Shown here in pieces: positions 52,461 to 63,602 of a stretch of 64,000 bases of DNA. The stretch comes from Elysia chlorotica. Taxonomy: Eukaryota > Mollusca > Gastropoda > Plakobranchidae. The stretch covers positions 567,388 to 631,387 of the forward strand of contig RQTK01000206.1 of the NCBI GenBank assembly GCA_003991915.1, written 5' to 3'. Below the pieces are notes generated by a model. That model saw nothing but the letters and a program-made list of their open reading frames with translations, was not told where the DNA came from and did not search any database. Position 1 is the first letter of the stretch. Each line of letters opens with the position of its first letter. Both the position numbers and the translations under genes were made by a program.

Positions 52461-53894
52461 TTGATGATGGGATTTTATTAACCAACCAACCACCCAAACC
52501 CACCAACTAACCAACCAACCAGCCAACCAGCCAAACAACTAACCAACCACCATGTTACTTCAGAACACGTAGATATCTGTATTTTTGACAAATCGACGAA
52601 GAATTATGATTAGGAATATCATCAACGTTTGTGATTTCCATGGGCTGTGTTTAAATATTAGTACAGTAATGATGAATTTAATGCAGATGCTATGTTTGAA
52701 AAGAAACTTGGTTTGGACCAAATGACGAAACGTATGCGAGATGCAACTATTATTGACAGCCAAGGTCATGTATTTATGATACTTCCGAGTATCGTTTTGT
52801 TGTTTTTGACTAGAGATTGGTGTCTTTTGAGTGGTGAAGATCTATTCATAGATTCGTGTAAGTAACCTTTCTTTCTGCTCTGTGTAGAACATACATTATA
52901 TAGCAGGTAGCTTGTGGTTCGGCCGATACAGCAGGATGTCTGATGTTTGAACTTTAGTCGAAAGCCCCCACCTGACTTTCCATAAGATGATTAGATCACA
53001 ATTATTTTTGAAGATGCGACGACAATTTGGTCTAAATAAGAGAATCATTTTGGTTTCTACACCCCTCTAACTGATGATGTCATTATCCTTTTTTGTATAA
53101 GGAATATAATTTCGCAAAGAGTTATAGGGACTTAGTTGGAAGACGATCATGTTGATTTTTACACCCCTATAATTCTACCGTCTTATAAAAAAAACGTATC
53201 AATATATGCACTCTTCTAAAGTATGCACTATGCTTTTTTACGATAAGACGAGAGAACTGATGATGGTATTGATTATTTTTGTATAAAGAATCTGATTTTA
53301 CAAAGAGTTGTAGTGACTTAGTGAAAACTCGTGAGCTTTGATTTGGGTTGCAGATCTATATAGTAATCCTATCAAACAGTAGCGCTGCTGAAGGCTGAGC
53401 GCTGATTAACGGTGACACAGTTGAAGCCATGAAAATAGCTCGTACTTGGAGTTTAAAAGTTAAAAAACTATTTGTGAAATTGCATTCCCCATATGCATTC
53501 TTTTTCTTAGTGTCACTCTACACAGCACTTCTCTTCAGGTTGCTGCATTATTAAAGGTTAACGGTGCTTTATACATAATGATGTCGGTGAGACACTATTG
53601 CTTATCTTGTTGCGTTACAGATTGTGTTACTTGTACATAAATTATATGTAGTTGTGCATTAGTATTATCTCGATGCTTTGATTTTAGTTTATGTTTATAA
53701 TTTGTTACTTTACCTTTTTTTAAAGAATGAATATAAGATGAGTGGAGATATCACGTAATAATTTTGGCTGCAGTCCATATTTGCTAAACGGATACCTAAA
53801 TACTGCCATTAGGGCATACAGTTCTGCCAGAAATTTTAAGTCTACTTTGAAAGGAAGCCAGTATTTAACCAATTCAGGGTAATTTTGAACCTCT

Positions 53895-54118
53895 CCCTTC
53901 CCTTTCTAGAGGCCAGCGGTTCAAATCCATCTAACGATAAACAAATTATTTGTCTGCATTCGTCCCCTTAAGATTGTGTCGGTGTCAGTATAATTCGACT
54001 GGCTGAGACATGAATCATGGTCTCCCCTCCCTGTCTCTGGTGTGGTAGCACATACAATCGTACACAAAATAGCCCATATAGTGCGAAGATTGGACGTTAA
54101 GCAATCAACTCAACTCAA
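53895..54118 (+). mobile_element. SINE
   Basis: B-box-like GCGGTTCAAATCC, core TGTGTCGGTGTCAGTATAAT, CCCTGTCTCTGGTGTGGTAG, tail AGATTGGACGTTAAGCAATC and AACTCAACTCAAC. Confidence 0.75.
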
Positions 54119-54484
54119 CCCCCCATCCATTTAAATTCAGTATAACATTTCTGGATATATATAGCTGTGTGATGGCTCTGTCTTAAAATAACAGGCAAAC
54201 TTATCGAATTGTTTAAAGTGAACATATTTTTGCATAACAAGGGGAATAGTAATTTTTAACTAGTATCAAAGTGAAAAAAAAATAGTAGTGAGCTTACAAG
54301 CCTAAAAAGAATGTAAACTGCCCTAACTATGACTAATATTTGTATGGTATAGCTCACTTTAGACCTAAAAGCACATTTGTTTATTTTAGTGACCATGTCT
54401 GTTTTATTTTTTGGAAGACTCGGCTATGTCTGATCCCCAGCTGGTTTTATTTTGAGATACCAATACAGTAGTAGTCAAGTAGTA

Positions 54485-55205
54485 TACCGACACGGCATTG
54501 GTGCAAACGTATATACGCTAAGAGTAGCATTTCGACACAGCATTGGTGCATACATCGACACATTTAGAGTAGTATTTCGACACAGCATTGGTGCATACAT
54601 CGACACATTTATAGTAGTATTTCGACATAGCATTGGTGCATACATCGACACATTTATAGTAGCATTTCGACACAGCATTGGTGCATACATCGACACATTT
54701 ATAGTAGCATTTCGACATAGCATTGGTGCATACATCGACACATTTATAGTAGCATTTCGACATAGCATTGGTGCATACATCGACACATTTAGAGTAGCAT
54801 TTCGACACAGCATTGGTGCATACATCGACACATTTATAGTAGCATTTCGACATAGCATTGGTGCATACATCGACACATTTAGAGTAGTATTTCGACACAG
54901 CTTTGGTGCATACATCGACACATTTAGAGTAGTATTTCGACACAGCATTGGTGCATACATCGACACATTTAGAGTAGTATTTCGACACAGCATTGGTGCA
55001 TACATCGACACATTTAGAGTAGTATTTCGACACAGCATTGGTGCATACATCGACACATTTAGAGTAGTATTTCGACACAGCATTGGTGCATACATCGACA
55101 CATTTAGAGTAGTATTTCGACACAGCATTGGTGCATACATCGACACAGCATTGGTGCATGCATCGACACATTTAGAGTAGTATTTCGACACAGCATTGGT
55201 GTATA
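54485..55205. repeat. 45 bp minisatellite, about 16 copies
   Basis: Unit ATTGGTGCATACATCGACAC + ATTTAGAGTAGTATTTCGAC + ACAGC. Two main variants (AGAGTAGTAT and ATAGTAGCAT) occur in blocks. Because 45 is divisible by three and the unit lacks stops in three frames, ORFs of 242 (plus), 294 and 217 (minus) codons appear. Confidence 0.96.
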
Positions 55206-56215
55206 TATAGACGGATAGGCGCATTATTATCAGTTGGTTTTTTCTTTTTAGAACAAGTTTGATACTATAAAAAAAACGTTTTCGAATGTCACACATAACA
55301 CTCTCACAGCTTATATGATTCCTGCTTATATCTCTATCGTTCTTTCTTTCCCGGTTCATCTATTTTCTCCTTATTTTTTCAGTTTCTTCTCTATTTGTTT
55401 TTCTTTACCTATATTTTATTCCCCTTCTCTCTGTGTCTATCGTTCTCTCTGCTCCTATATTTTCGCTCTCTCACTAACTATACATTAATTTTATTTGCCC
55501 TCTTCTGTTCTATTGGAAAAGCTTGAGCAAATAGAAAAAAGTCATCACAAAGTGTACATTCTTTTCTACAAATTTATTTACTTTTCTCAACTCTATTAAA
55601 ATCACATGCATACTTTAATTCATAGAAAACTTTCAAACGTATGTAAAAAAGCGTACTTTTCAAAACTTTCTTTTTCTTGTAATGGCTAAAAAAAATTGAA
55701 ATAATTTCTATTAATAACAATGTTAATCTTTGTTTTTGCCGAGCTGTTTCGACACTTTGCTAAAAATAAAAAAAAGGACATATCTCATTTTTAGTTGTTA
55801 GTATATAACTAGTTTGAAAGAACTTTTTTTTATTCCTGTGTCAGTAGCACAGATAATTAAAGCATTCGGTTTCGATTGAAACAAATCGGCGCCTTTGAAT
55901 TTGAACTTTTCACAAGACTGATACTAACCTTAAAAACACATTGATATGCTAAGTATTAGAATAGTATAGCTCTGATATGCGCCATCCTGCAAGCCCACTT
56001 GCCTTTGCTAAGAATGTTTAGTAGACAGACACGCACATACATCTAAGCTAGTGAATTTGATAGTTAAATACATGTAGAATAATATTGTGCTTTGGCTTTT
56101 ACACGTGTTGACATTAAAATGTAGATTTACAAAAACGGACTTGATTTGTGTGTTCGCTGATTGTGTTTACTGTTAATACTGCCGCTGCTGCCCTTCAAAC
56201 TGCTGCTGTTTTCGT
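55206..56215. other. AT-rich stretch
   Basis: No gene recognised. A weak tRNA-like head may lie at 55843-55930. Confidence 0.4.
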
Positions 56216-56515
56216 GATCGTTGTTGTTGTTGTTGTTGTTATTGTTGTTGTTATAGTTGTTGCCGTTGCTGTTGTGATTGTTGCTATTGCTATTGTTGCT
56301 GTTTTTATTGTTGTTATTGTGGTTGTTATTGTTCCTGTTGCTGTTGTGATTGTTGTTGTTATTATTGTTATTATTGTTGTTTTGTTTTTTGTTGTTGCTG
56401 TTTTATTATTGTTGTTATTGTGGTTGCTGTTGCTGTTGTGATTGTTGTTGTTGTTGTTGTTGTTGTTGTAGTTGTTGTTGTTATTATGTTGTTTTGTTTT
56501 TTGTTGTTGCTGCTC
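56216..56515. repeat. (GTT)n-like trinucleotide repeat
   Basis: Imperfect GTT/GCT/ATT trinucleotides over 300 bases. The open frames (poly-Val/Leu) are by-products. Confidence 0.9.
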
Positions 56516-56853
56516 TTGCAGTTACTCTTTGCTTTTGTAATAAGTTGTAATATGTTGGTCTCAACTGGCCTCTAATTTTTCCTATACTATTTGTGTAAAA
56601 CAATTTATTAGTCATTTGTTATCATTCACATCTTCCAACACATTGAAATTGAGTGTGTTGTTTTCTTTTAATATCAGTTCGAAAGTGTCATTTGCATTAT
56701 TTAAAAAATAAAATCGAAGAATAAGTTGAATGGTTAAAACAAGGGATGTAATCCATTTTTCGATTCAGTGAGCACAGTCTTGACCAGGGCTATCTTTTCA
56801 AGGGTATGCGAAAGAGAAGCAAGGAAGGGAAAGGGGTTGGGGTGGAGATAAAT

Positions 56854-56860
<7 letters not shown>

Positions 56861-56908
<48 letters not shown>

Positions 56909-57050
56909 GAGATGATTAGACTGTGTGTTAGTGAGAGAGAGAACACCAGAGACTGGCAGAGAGAAAAGGAAAGATAGAGAGAGGCAGACAGAGAGGCAAA
57001 CAGACAAACGAACAGGAAGAGAGACAGACAGACAGACAGACGGTAATACT
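56861..57050. repeat. (GA)n and (GACA)n
   Basis: (GA)n at 56861-56903 and a short (GACA)n run at 57020-57040. Confidence 0.85.
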
Positions 57051-57130
57051 TCGTTCGAAAGATGCACATTATTCAACACCAAATAGATTGGAAGAAACAT
57101 AAATAGCACACATAACTAAAATTATATATC

Positions 57131-57136
57131 TTTATT
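57131..57136 (-). terminator. GILT polyadenylation signal AATAAA
   Basis: AATAAA on the minus strand starts at the last A of the TAA stop codon. With a normal cleavage distance the 3' UTR would be only about 15 to 35 bases. Confidence 0.6.
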
Positions 57137-57177
57137 TACAGCACATCATATTTGTGACACTCTTTTGGCGGCGTGCC
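57136..57177 (-). CDS. GILT: GILT last exon
   Basis: 13 codons, GTPPKECHKYDVL, then TAA. Acceptor CTATTTCAG. The stop codon overlaps an AATAAA signal. Confidence 0.9.
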   Translation of the reverse strand, partial: GTPPKECHKYDVL

Positions 57178-60100
57178 CTGAAATAGAACAAAAAGAAGAA
57201 GAAAATTTGTTTAAAACATGAAAGTACATGTATAATTATTAATAGTCAGTTATCCACCTAGCAGTAAAAAAACAGTATTTATGTTCCTCTCCATCAATTT
57301 ACCACTGAGCTGTCAAAAAATGCATTAGACGTTTGATGATCTTTATTGCTCTAACTCTATATATGAGTCTATCGTGTTTATGGTATAAAATGTAAGGAAC
57401 ATAAAAGTTGTGTTAAGATCTGCGAGACCTAATCTGTTCGTATCCTGGGTGTTAATTCTGTCACATTGTGTCAAAGTTGTAAACAATCACAAGATAAGAT
57501 ACAATCAAGTAAGTTTTTATTATCCCATAGAGAATGTATAGAAGTCATTGTACATACACGTGTAACGAACTTATACACTGTGGGACATACATATGATTTA
57601 GAAAAACATACCTCTATACGCATCTACAAAAAAAAAAACTGTCATGTCTTCTCTGTGTAAATTATAGCACTATTGTTACCTTGTAAGCTTTACAAACTGA
57701 TGCCAGAAGATTGTTCAAAGCCCCAGCATCTTGTTTCTGAGCAAGAAGAGAGCAAATCGAATGACAGGCAAATTACAATAACTGTATAAATGAAACGAAC
57801 AACAAGCAATACAAAAGGCATACAGTAGCAAGAAAAATGAAACACATTTCAAGTATATGTAAGCCATAAATTTGTATATATAAGGATGGTCTGAACGTAT
57901 AATATTAAAAATGTACATAAAAACAGCAACAATCAACAACAGCAATACAAGAACACAACAATAACTACAACAGCGATAATAGAACACAACAATAACGACA
58001 ACAGCGATAAATTAACTTTCATTTATAACAAGGACAATAATTTACACACATATATTATATATATATAGAATGACAATAATTTAAACACATATATTATATA
58101 TATATATAGAAGGAAATCCGAAAAAGCGTCCATAATAAACCCCCCCAAAAAAATACAAAAGGAGAAGCATAAAAATTCATGTATTCAAATAAAATTAGAA
58201 CGAAACAGCCATGGCTTGAAATGTGAAAAATGTAAAAAATAGGTAATAGGTACAGTACAGCTCTAAACATACGAAACGATACAAAAACACGTACACTTTC
58301 GACGTTAAGCCTTCATCAGACACAAAAAAAAACAACTAACTGAAAGAAAAAAAAAGATTACCTAGAGAAGGCAAATAGTACTAATTATTATATAAAGCAT
58401 TCACCTACCCCATCAATAAGAATCCAGGGGACGTAATCGTGGGGTCCAGTCCTAAGGGCGACCTGATGTTCGAGCGCGTTACCCTCCTTGCCCTGTGTAC
58501 ATGCGGTGATTTTGGCCACGTCCACTCCATCTGAGCACTGTGGAATTTTTGAAAATTATTTTAGCACAACGTAATACAATAATGGCAAAAATGGTAAAAG
58601 AAGTAGCAGTAGAGAAAGACAAACCTATCATGATAACATGATCAGATGGGCAACTTATAAAGACAAGATGGATTGAGACTTTTTAAAGTTGTCTGAACAA
58701 AGAGAGGAGTGCCGTGCACTATGTCTGCTCTAGACCCGCACTTTAATGTAAGAATGAATGAAATAATATAAAGAGTGCAAAATTAAATCAAACAAAAATT
58801 AAAGCAATTAAAAAAATGAAAGTTAAATGCACACATTATTTAATTGCAATTTTATACCTTTACATTTCACACGCAACACAACCGATCCGAATAGAGATTT
58901 AAGAAATTGCAACAGTATGTGGTTTTAAGAACACTTTCAGCTTCACGATCACTCAATTGTGCTCTCTCTTCCTCCTTTTTTCTCCTTCCAACTTTCTCCC
59001 TCTATCTCTCTGTGTGTGTCTCTCTCTATCTCTGTTTCGCTTTTTATTTCTTTTCCTCTCCCTACTGCGCCCCCCCCCCCCTTTCCATTTCTTCCTCCAT
59101 TTTTCTTTTTCCCTTTCTCTCTATACTCGCTCTCTCCTTACATTTCTGAGTGTGTCCTTCCATTCACACCCCATGGATGTAACAAAGTCCTCATCTATGC
59201 ACTAGATGATGTCCATTGTCTCTCCCACTCTCTCCCCTTTCCCCCCTCTTTCTCATTACCTTTCTGAGTGTGTCCTTCCAGTCATAGCCCATGGTGATGA
59301 CAAAGTCTTCCTCTATGCACTGGATGATGTTCAGATGTTGCGTTGTGTTTGGATAGTGGTGGATCACGCACGTCTAGGAGGAGATCAGTGAATAAATATT
59401 CGACGAAATCTAAGAACATGTATTCGACCATATATCTTTTTAAAATCAGTGACCGTTCTCAAATGACGCCAGCTTTTTCAGCTGTTTTAACCCCTTTTCC
59501 CCTTTTCAGCCTATAGTTAGTCTGGGACAGCTAGCCTAAAACCCCCCCCCCCCCCGGGCCTCAAGTTGACGCCATTAAAAATCGCCCCCATATACTTGAA
59601 CTTTTATCATGCACGTCTCGTCTACATTGGAGAAAGATGGATTAGAAATATACCCAGTCTAAGAGAGTCTTCTGTCATAAATATCTTTATCATTAGAATA
59701 TATTGAATGGTCTCATCACAACCCTTGAAACTATACAAATATTCCAAATTCAAGGATCCATTCAGATGCAGGGGTTATTTAATGGGAAAATAATGATATA
59801 ATAAAGCTGCCACCACCTTGAAGTTACGGACAAATTTAAAGTGAGGAAGCCTCAATAAAGGCGAAACGTTAAATATGGTATACAAGAAAACTCATTTGGT
59901 TTTTTGTCCTTATCACTGCTTTGTCATTCATACACAAAATTTAAAAAAAAGGGGCTCATTGGTTAGAGCACTAGAGATACATGTAGAGGGACTGTATCGA
60001 CACCTATCTAATGTTTAACTGGTTGAAGGCACGATAAAGCAAGGCAGGGCATACAAACTATACAAAGACAATCTAAAGACCTGTCTTGATGAGGTTGGAC

Positions 60101-61006
60101 TCAAATGCTTGGGTTGGTGTCAGTATAATGTGATAGGCTAAGACATGAGTCCGGGTCTCCCCGCCCTGTCTCGTCTGCAGCACATAAAAATTGTAAGACG
60201 TGAGTCTTGGGTCCGTCCACAATATAGTGTAGGCTATATAGTGCTAACGTTGGGCGTTAAACCAACTCCACTTAAGCCCAAAAACAGCTTGAGGCCAGTG
60301 TACAAATAAAGACTAGGCTGGTGCCTGCTACCCAAAGACGAGCACTCCTCCTTTGAGAAGGAACTCCACAGCAGTATCACTCAGGCCCCGGATTTTCTGT
60401 ATCGGGCTACCACCCTATCAGGCTTCTTGTAATTCTGTTCGTTATCTATTTTGAGCTTAGGCCCGACAACGAAGGAAAGCCACTACATCAGTAACTAAGA
60501 GAGCCTGGCCATTTACCCTGCCCCACTGTAAGCGTCACTGCCTATATGTAGGACTACATAGTCACCATAGAACCCACCCCAAGTAGAGACGCACTTAGAA
60601 ATTGAATATTGAAATTATGTATGCAGTGCAAAGACCATTTACCCATATTACAATTAATTGAGTTTGTTTTCACGGCGCGTTTAAAAACACAAAACAAAAA
60701 CAAAACCGAATTTCATAAATACAAAAAGCATACATTTTAGATGTATAGCTTATATATGAAGGGATTTCCGTATTAGTGTACACACATTTTCTAAGGTAGC
60801 TAGGCTTATTAAATGAAACAAAACAAAAATCATTTCAATACATGCATATTCTTGGAACAGATTGCATATATACATAGATCTTAAAGCAGACAAACATAGA
60901 AGTCATCATCGTGAACAATGGACTACCGATACGCTATATATAGTTACCTCGAGAAGGTTGCCCCAGCACTCCTTCACTCCGTGCTGACATTCGAAAGCCC
61001 ACTCTG
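57136..61006 (-). CDS. GILT: GILT thiol reductase, 3' five exons (5' part missing)
   Basis: GILT (IFI30 family) is a soluble lysosomal enzyme that reduces protein disulfides at acid pH and takes part in antigen processing and invertebrate innate immunity. Exons 60948-61006, 59260-59373, 58409-58537, 57680-57736 and 57136-57177, all joined in phase 0, encode about 133 residues. The first two exons together give CQHGVKECWGNLLETC, an exact match to the family signature CQHGX2ECX2NX4C. Later come NTT (an N-glycosylation site), ACTQGKEGNAL, PHDYVPWILIDG (the VPW..ING block near the C-terminus), LLASVCKAYKG and a final Cys before the stop. The 5' part with signal peptide and CxxC active site should lie at higher coordinates; it is not found before the window end, where LINE sequence occupies 61.4-64 kb. 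The 3' boundary of the first listed exon's acceptor is uncertain by some codons. Confidence 0.92.
57680..57736 (-). CDS. GILT: GILT exon, LLxxVCxxY motif
   Basis: 19 codons, KQDAGALNNLLASVCKAYK. Acceptor TTGCTCAG, donor GTAACA. Confidence 0.92.
57737..58408 (-). other. GILT intron with AT repeats and a Penelope-type motif
   Basis: A twice-repeated block (ACACATATATTATATATATA) at 58034-58110, (CAA)n-like DNA at 57925-58010, and CTGATGAAGGCTTAACGTCG (minus strand, about 58294-58313). Confidence 0.6.
58409..58537 (-). CDS. GILT: GILT exon with VPW block
   Basis: 43 codons: CSDGVDVAKITACTQGKEGN, ALEHQVALRTGPHDYVPWIL, IDG. Acceptor TTCCACAG, donor GTAGGTG. The strongest GILT match outside the signature. 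Confidence 0.95.
59143..59214 (-). pseudogene. Decayed partial duplicate of the GILT exon (copy B)
   Basis: Reads DII*CIDEDFVTSMGCEWKD, with a TAG where the intact exon has CAG (Gln). It lies downstream of the intact exon and before the next one. Splicing it in would end the protein. Confidence 0.8.
59260..59373 (-). CDS. GILT: GILT exon (copy B)
   Basis: 38 codons, TCVIHHYPNTTQHLNIIQCI to EEDFVITMGYDWKDTLRK. Acceptor CTCCTAG, donor GTAATG. The first Cys completes the family signature. Confidence 0.92.
59953..60269 (+). mobile_element. SINE with insertion (copy B)
   Basis: Same as the copy at 45521-45837 within the duplicated block. Confidence 0.72.
60948..61006 (-). CDS. GILT: GILT exon with CQHG signature (copy B)
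   Basis: Encodes EWAFECQHGVKECWGNLLE, donor GTAACT. The acceptor could be any of several AGs (AACAG at 61004, ACAG or CAAAG further up); up to seven extra codons are possible. Confidence 0.85.
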
Positions 61007-61335
61007 TTTCTGTCTGTTTCTCCTTTGTTAAAATAGACGTTTAAATTAAAAAAATGGCAACGTTTGGGCATAGAGCTAGAGGGAGAGAGAAAGAGAGAGA
61101 AAGAAAGAAAGAGACAGAGAGAGAGAGAGATGGGGAAGAGCCGTGTGGAAAGCAGGAGGAGATAGACATAGACACAAAAAAAAGAGAAAGAGAGACAGAG
61201 AGAGAGAGACAGAGACAGAGAGAGAGACAGAGAGAGACAGAGAGAGAAGGTAAAAAAAAAGATATGTAGGCAGGTAGGCAGCCAATGAAAGAGAGTTAGA
61301 TGGACAGAGGTAAAGATACAGGACAGATACAGGGG

Positions 61336-61383
<48 letters not shown>

Positions 61384-61766
61384 TGGATTGATTGATTGAT
61401 GTTTATTGGTTCGTTGGGCTTCTCACCCTTAACAAACATGACAAAAAATACAATATTACAATGTCCAAGAAAAAGATAACAAAATGGTAACATCACTTTC
61501 GATTTGCTCTCTCAGTCCTTTCACCCAATTTATGAAGCTTTTGAGTAACTTTTAGTTATAAACGAGGTTTCAGTTTGATAATTTGTGCTCTTATTTTTGG
61601 AGATAGGTAATTTAGTCTAAATTTTACCACATAGACATATCAGAGAATATATAATTTATCCAAATTTACAGTTCACATCGTACAGATAGCAATCAAATAG
61701 AAAGTAAAAGCTTTTTTATGCAAGACTGGCATACACAATATGAACAATACACCTGCGACACTATGA
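60962..61766. repeat. Tandem duplication at GILT, unit 1
   Basis: Starts inside the GILT exon (CCCAGCACTCCTTCACTCCG) and ends inside LINE sequence (ACACCTGCGACACTAT). Unit 2 starts 805 bases later with the same words. Confidence 0.92.
61386..61766 (-). mobile_element. LINE 3' end, short copy
   Basis: Minus-strand LINE 3' UTR ending AATAAACATCAATCAATCAA. It matches 62198-62589 almost throughout and is cut at the tandem duplication junction. Confidence 0.85.
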
Positions 61767-61811
61767 CCCAGCACTCCTTCACTCCGTGCTGACATTCGAA
61801 AGCCCACTCTG
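61767..61811 (-). pseudogene. Truncated GILT exon (third copy)
   Basis: Reads EWAFECQHGVKECW on the minus strand and then breaks at the duplication junction, losing GNLLE and the donor. Confidence 0.85.
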
Positions 61812-62589
61812 TTTCTGTCTGTTTCTCCTTTGTTAAAATAGACGTTTAAATTAAAAAAATGGCAACGTTTGGGCATAGAGCTAGAGGGAGAGAGAAAGAG
61901 AGAGAGAGAAAGAAAGAGACAGAGAGAGAGAGAGATGGGGAAGAGCCGTGTGGAAAGCAGGAAAGATAGACATAGACACAAAAAAAAGAGAAAGAGAGAC
62001 AGAGAGAGAGAGACAGAGACAGAGAGAGAGACAGAGAGAGACAGAGAGAGAAGGTAAAAAAAAAGATATGTAGGCAGGTAGGCAGCCAATGAAAGAGAGT
62101 TAGATGGACAGAGGTAAAGATACAGGACAGATACAGGGGATAAAGTCAGGAGATAGTGAAGAAAGAAGAGAGGGGGAGAGAAAGAGAAAAGAGAGGATTG
62201 ATTGATTGATTGATTGATGTTTATTGGTTCGTTGGGCTTCTCACCCTTAACAAACATGACAAAAAATACAATTTTACAATGTTCAAGAAAAAGATAACAA
62301 AATGGTAACATCACTTTCGATTTGCTCTCTCAGTCCATTCACCCAATTTATGAAGCTTTTGAGTAACTTTTAGTTATAAACGAGCTTTCAGTTTGATAAT
62401 TTGTGCTCTTATTTTTGGAGATAGGTAATTTAGTCTAAATTTTACCACATAGACATATCAGGGAATATAATAATAATTTATCCAAAATTACAGTTCACAT
62501 TGTACAGATAGCAATCAAATAGAAAGTACAAGCTTTATTTTATGCAAGACTGGCATACACAATATGAACAATACACCTGCGACACTATT
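61767..62589. repeat. Tandem duplication at GILT, unit 2
   Basis: Same order as unit 1 with changed GA-repeat lengths and an added GA-rich patch (62139-62195). It runs to ACACCTGCGACACTAT and then on into the longer LINE copy, so unit 1 is probably the derived one at its right end. Confidence 0.92.
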
Positions 62590-63602
62590 CCTAATAGGCT
62601 GAGAAATTTAACTTATATCAGAGATTTTCTTAGTTTCAAGACGTGCTGTAAATATATAAATGGCAACATTGGAATGAAGATTGCTTTTTTACATTAGTAC
62701 ACTTAATCTACGTCTATTTCGAATGGTAAGGTATTTGGGAGGGATGTACGTGGTTCGAAGCTCCTCGTATGCTTTACAAATCATTAATACGTGGTATTCA
62801 TCTTCTCTAACTGTGTTACAAACTGGACACATTGCAGTGTGATATCTTTTGAATATTTGAATTTATGACAATTTATCTCTGAAACACAAAGTCGAAATCT
62901 TACTAAAGCATTTTTTAAGTTTAATGGTAACAATTATTCAAAAAATATGTTTCAAAACAGATCAAGGATTTAAATGAAGAAAAAAAAAACAAACTATAAA
63001 TCACTGATAATTTGGCAAACCAAATTTGTTTAAACAAGTCACAAAATATTATTTTAAAAACAATGCAAAAAGAAATTTAATTACCAACACATTCAAAAAT
63101 CCAGACATAAAAAAATCCATTTAAACATAACATATATTTATATGTCATATCAGTCACCCAAATTTTACTTTTTTTCATTCAATTTTTTAAGCACTGATAG
63201 GCTTGTTTGGGTATCCTAGAATCTGGCATTTTTAGAAGTCTTAACCAATATTTTAAGCATCGAATTTTAATATTAATTTGCAGTGGAAACCTGGCTGTCT
63301 CTCCATAGAGAGCAGTATTGGAGCAACGGATCGATGCATTTAAAAAGCGTTTTACTGTGGTAGTGTGGGCTTGCTCAATTTCTGTGTAATCACGAGTACC
63401 CCATATCTCACTGGCATAGGAGAGAATAGGCTGTACTTTAGAATCAAAGAGTTTAAAAAGTATTTTAAAATCATGACAAGTTAAAGCTCACAAACATTTT
63501 GTCAATTCATAACTTGTTTGTTTGGCCTTACTTACTAGCATTGAAGTTAAACTTGTGAAGCTCAAACCTGAAGTAAAATCTACTCCCAGATATCTGTATG
63601 AG
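62198..63602 (-). mobile_element. LINE, 5'-truncated, with reverse-transcriptase C-terminal part
   Basis: About 1.4 kb on the minus strand. From 63602 downwards it encodes the region SYRYLGV...LYGETARFP typical of LINE reverse transcriptase C-termini, with a TGA in frame (CL*ALTC). Then CPVCNTVREDEYHVLMICKA near 62700-62840 forms a terminal Cys/His motif. The 3' UTR ends in (ATCA)n at 62198. Confidence 0.85.

Larger units (their letters stand above)
51561..54484. other. Gene-free stretch after CHRDL with SINE pieces
   Basis: SINE tail at 51805-51890 (AAAATTGTCAGACGTTAATC). A (ACCA)n patch at 52480-52550. The rest is AT-rich with no recognised feature. The CHRDL polyadenylation site was not found. 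Confidence 0.5.
59082..61114 (+). repeat. 2.03 kb segmental duplication, copy B (GILT locus)
   Basis: Near identical partner of 44650-46682. Here the two GILT exons stand in line with the remaining 3' exons of that gene, so this is probably the original location. Confidence 0.95.

Noticed and set aside
54485-55205. CRISPR-like array
   Set aside because: Repeats are contiguous with no unique spacers, and the DNA is animal nuclear.
56148-56550. Val/Leu-rich ORFs as membrane proteins
   Set aside because: They are direct readings of a GTT-type trinucleotide repeat.
58285-58330. Functional hammerhead ribozyme
   Set aside because: The boxes CTGATGA and GAAA are present, but the flanks do not form stem I and stem II is weak.
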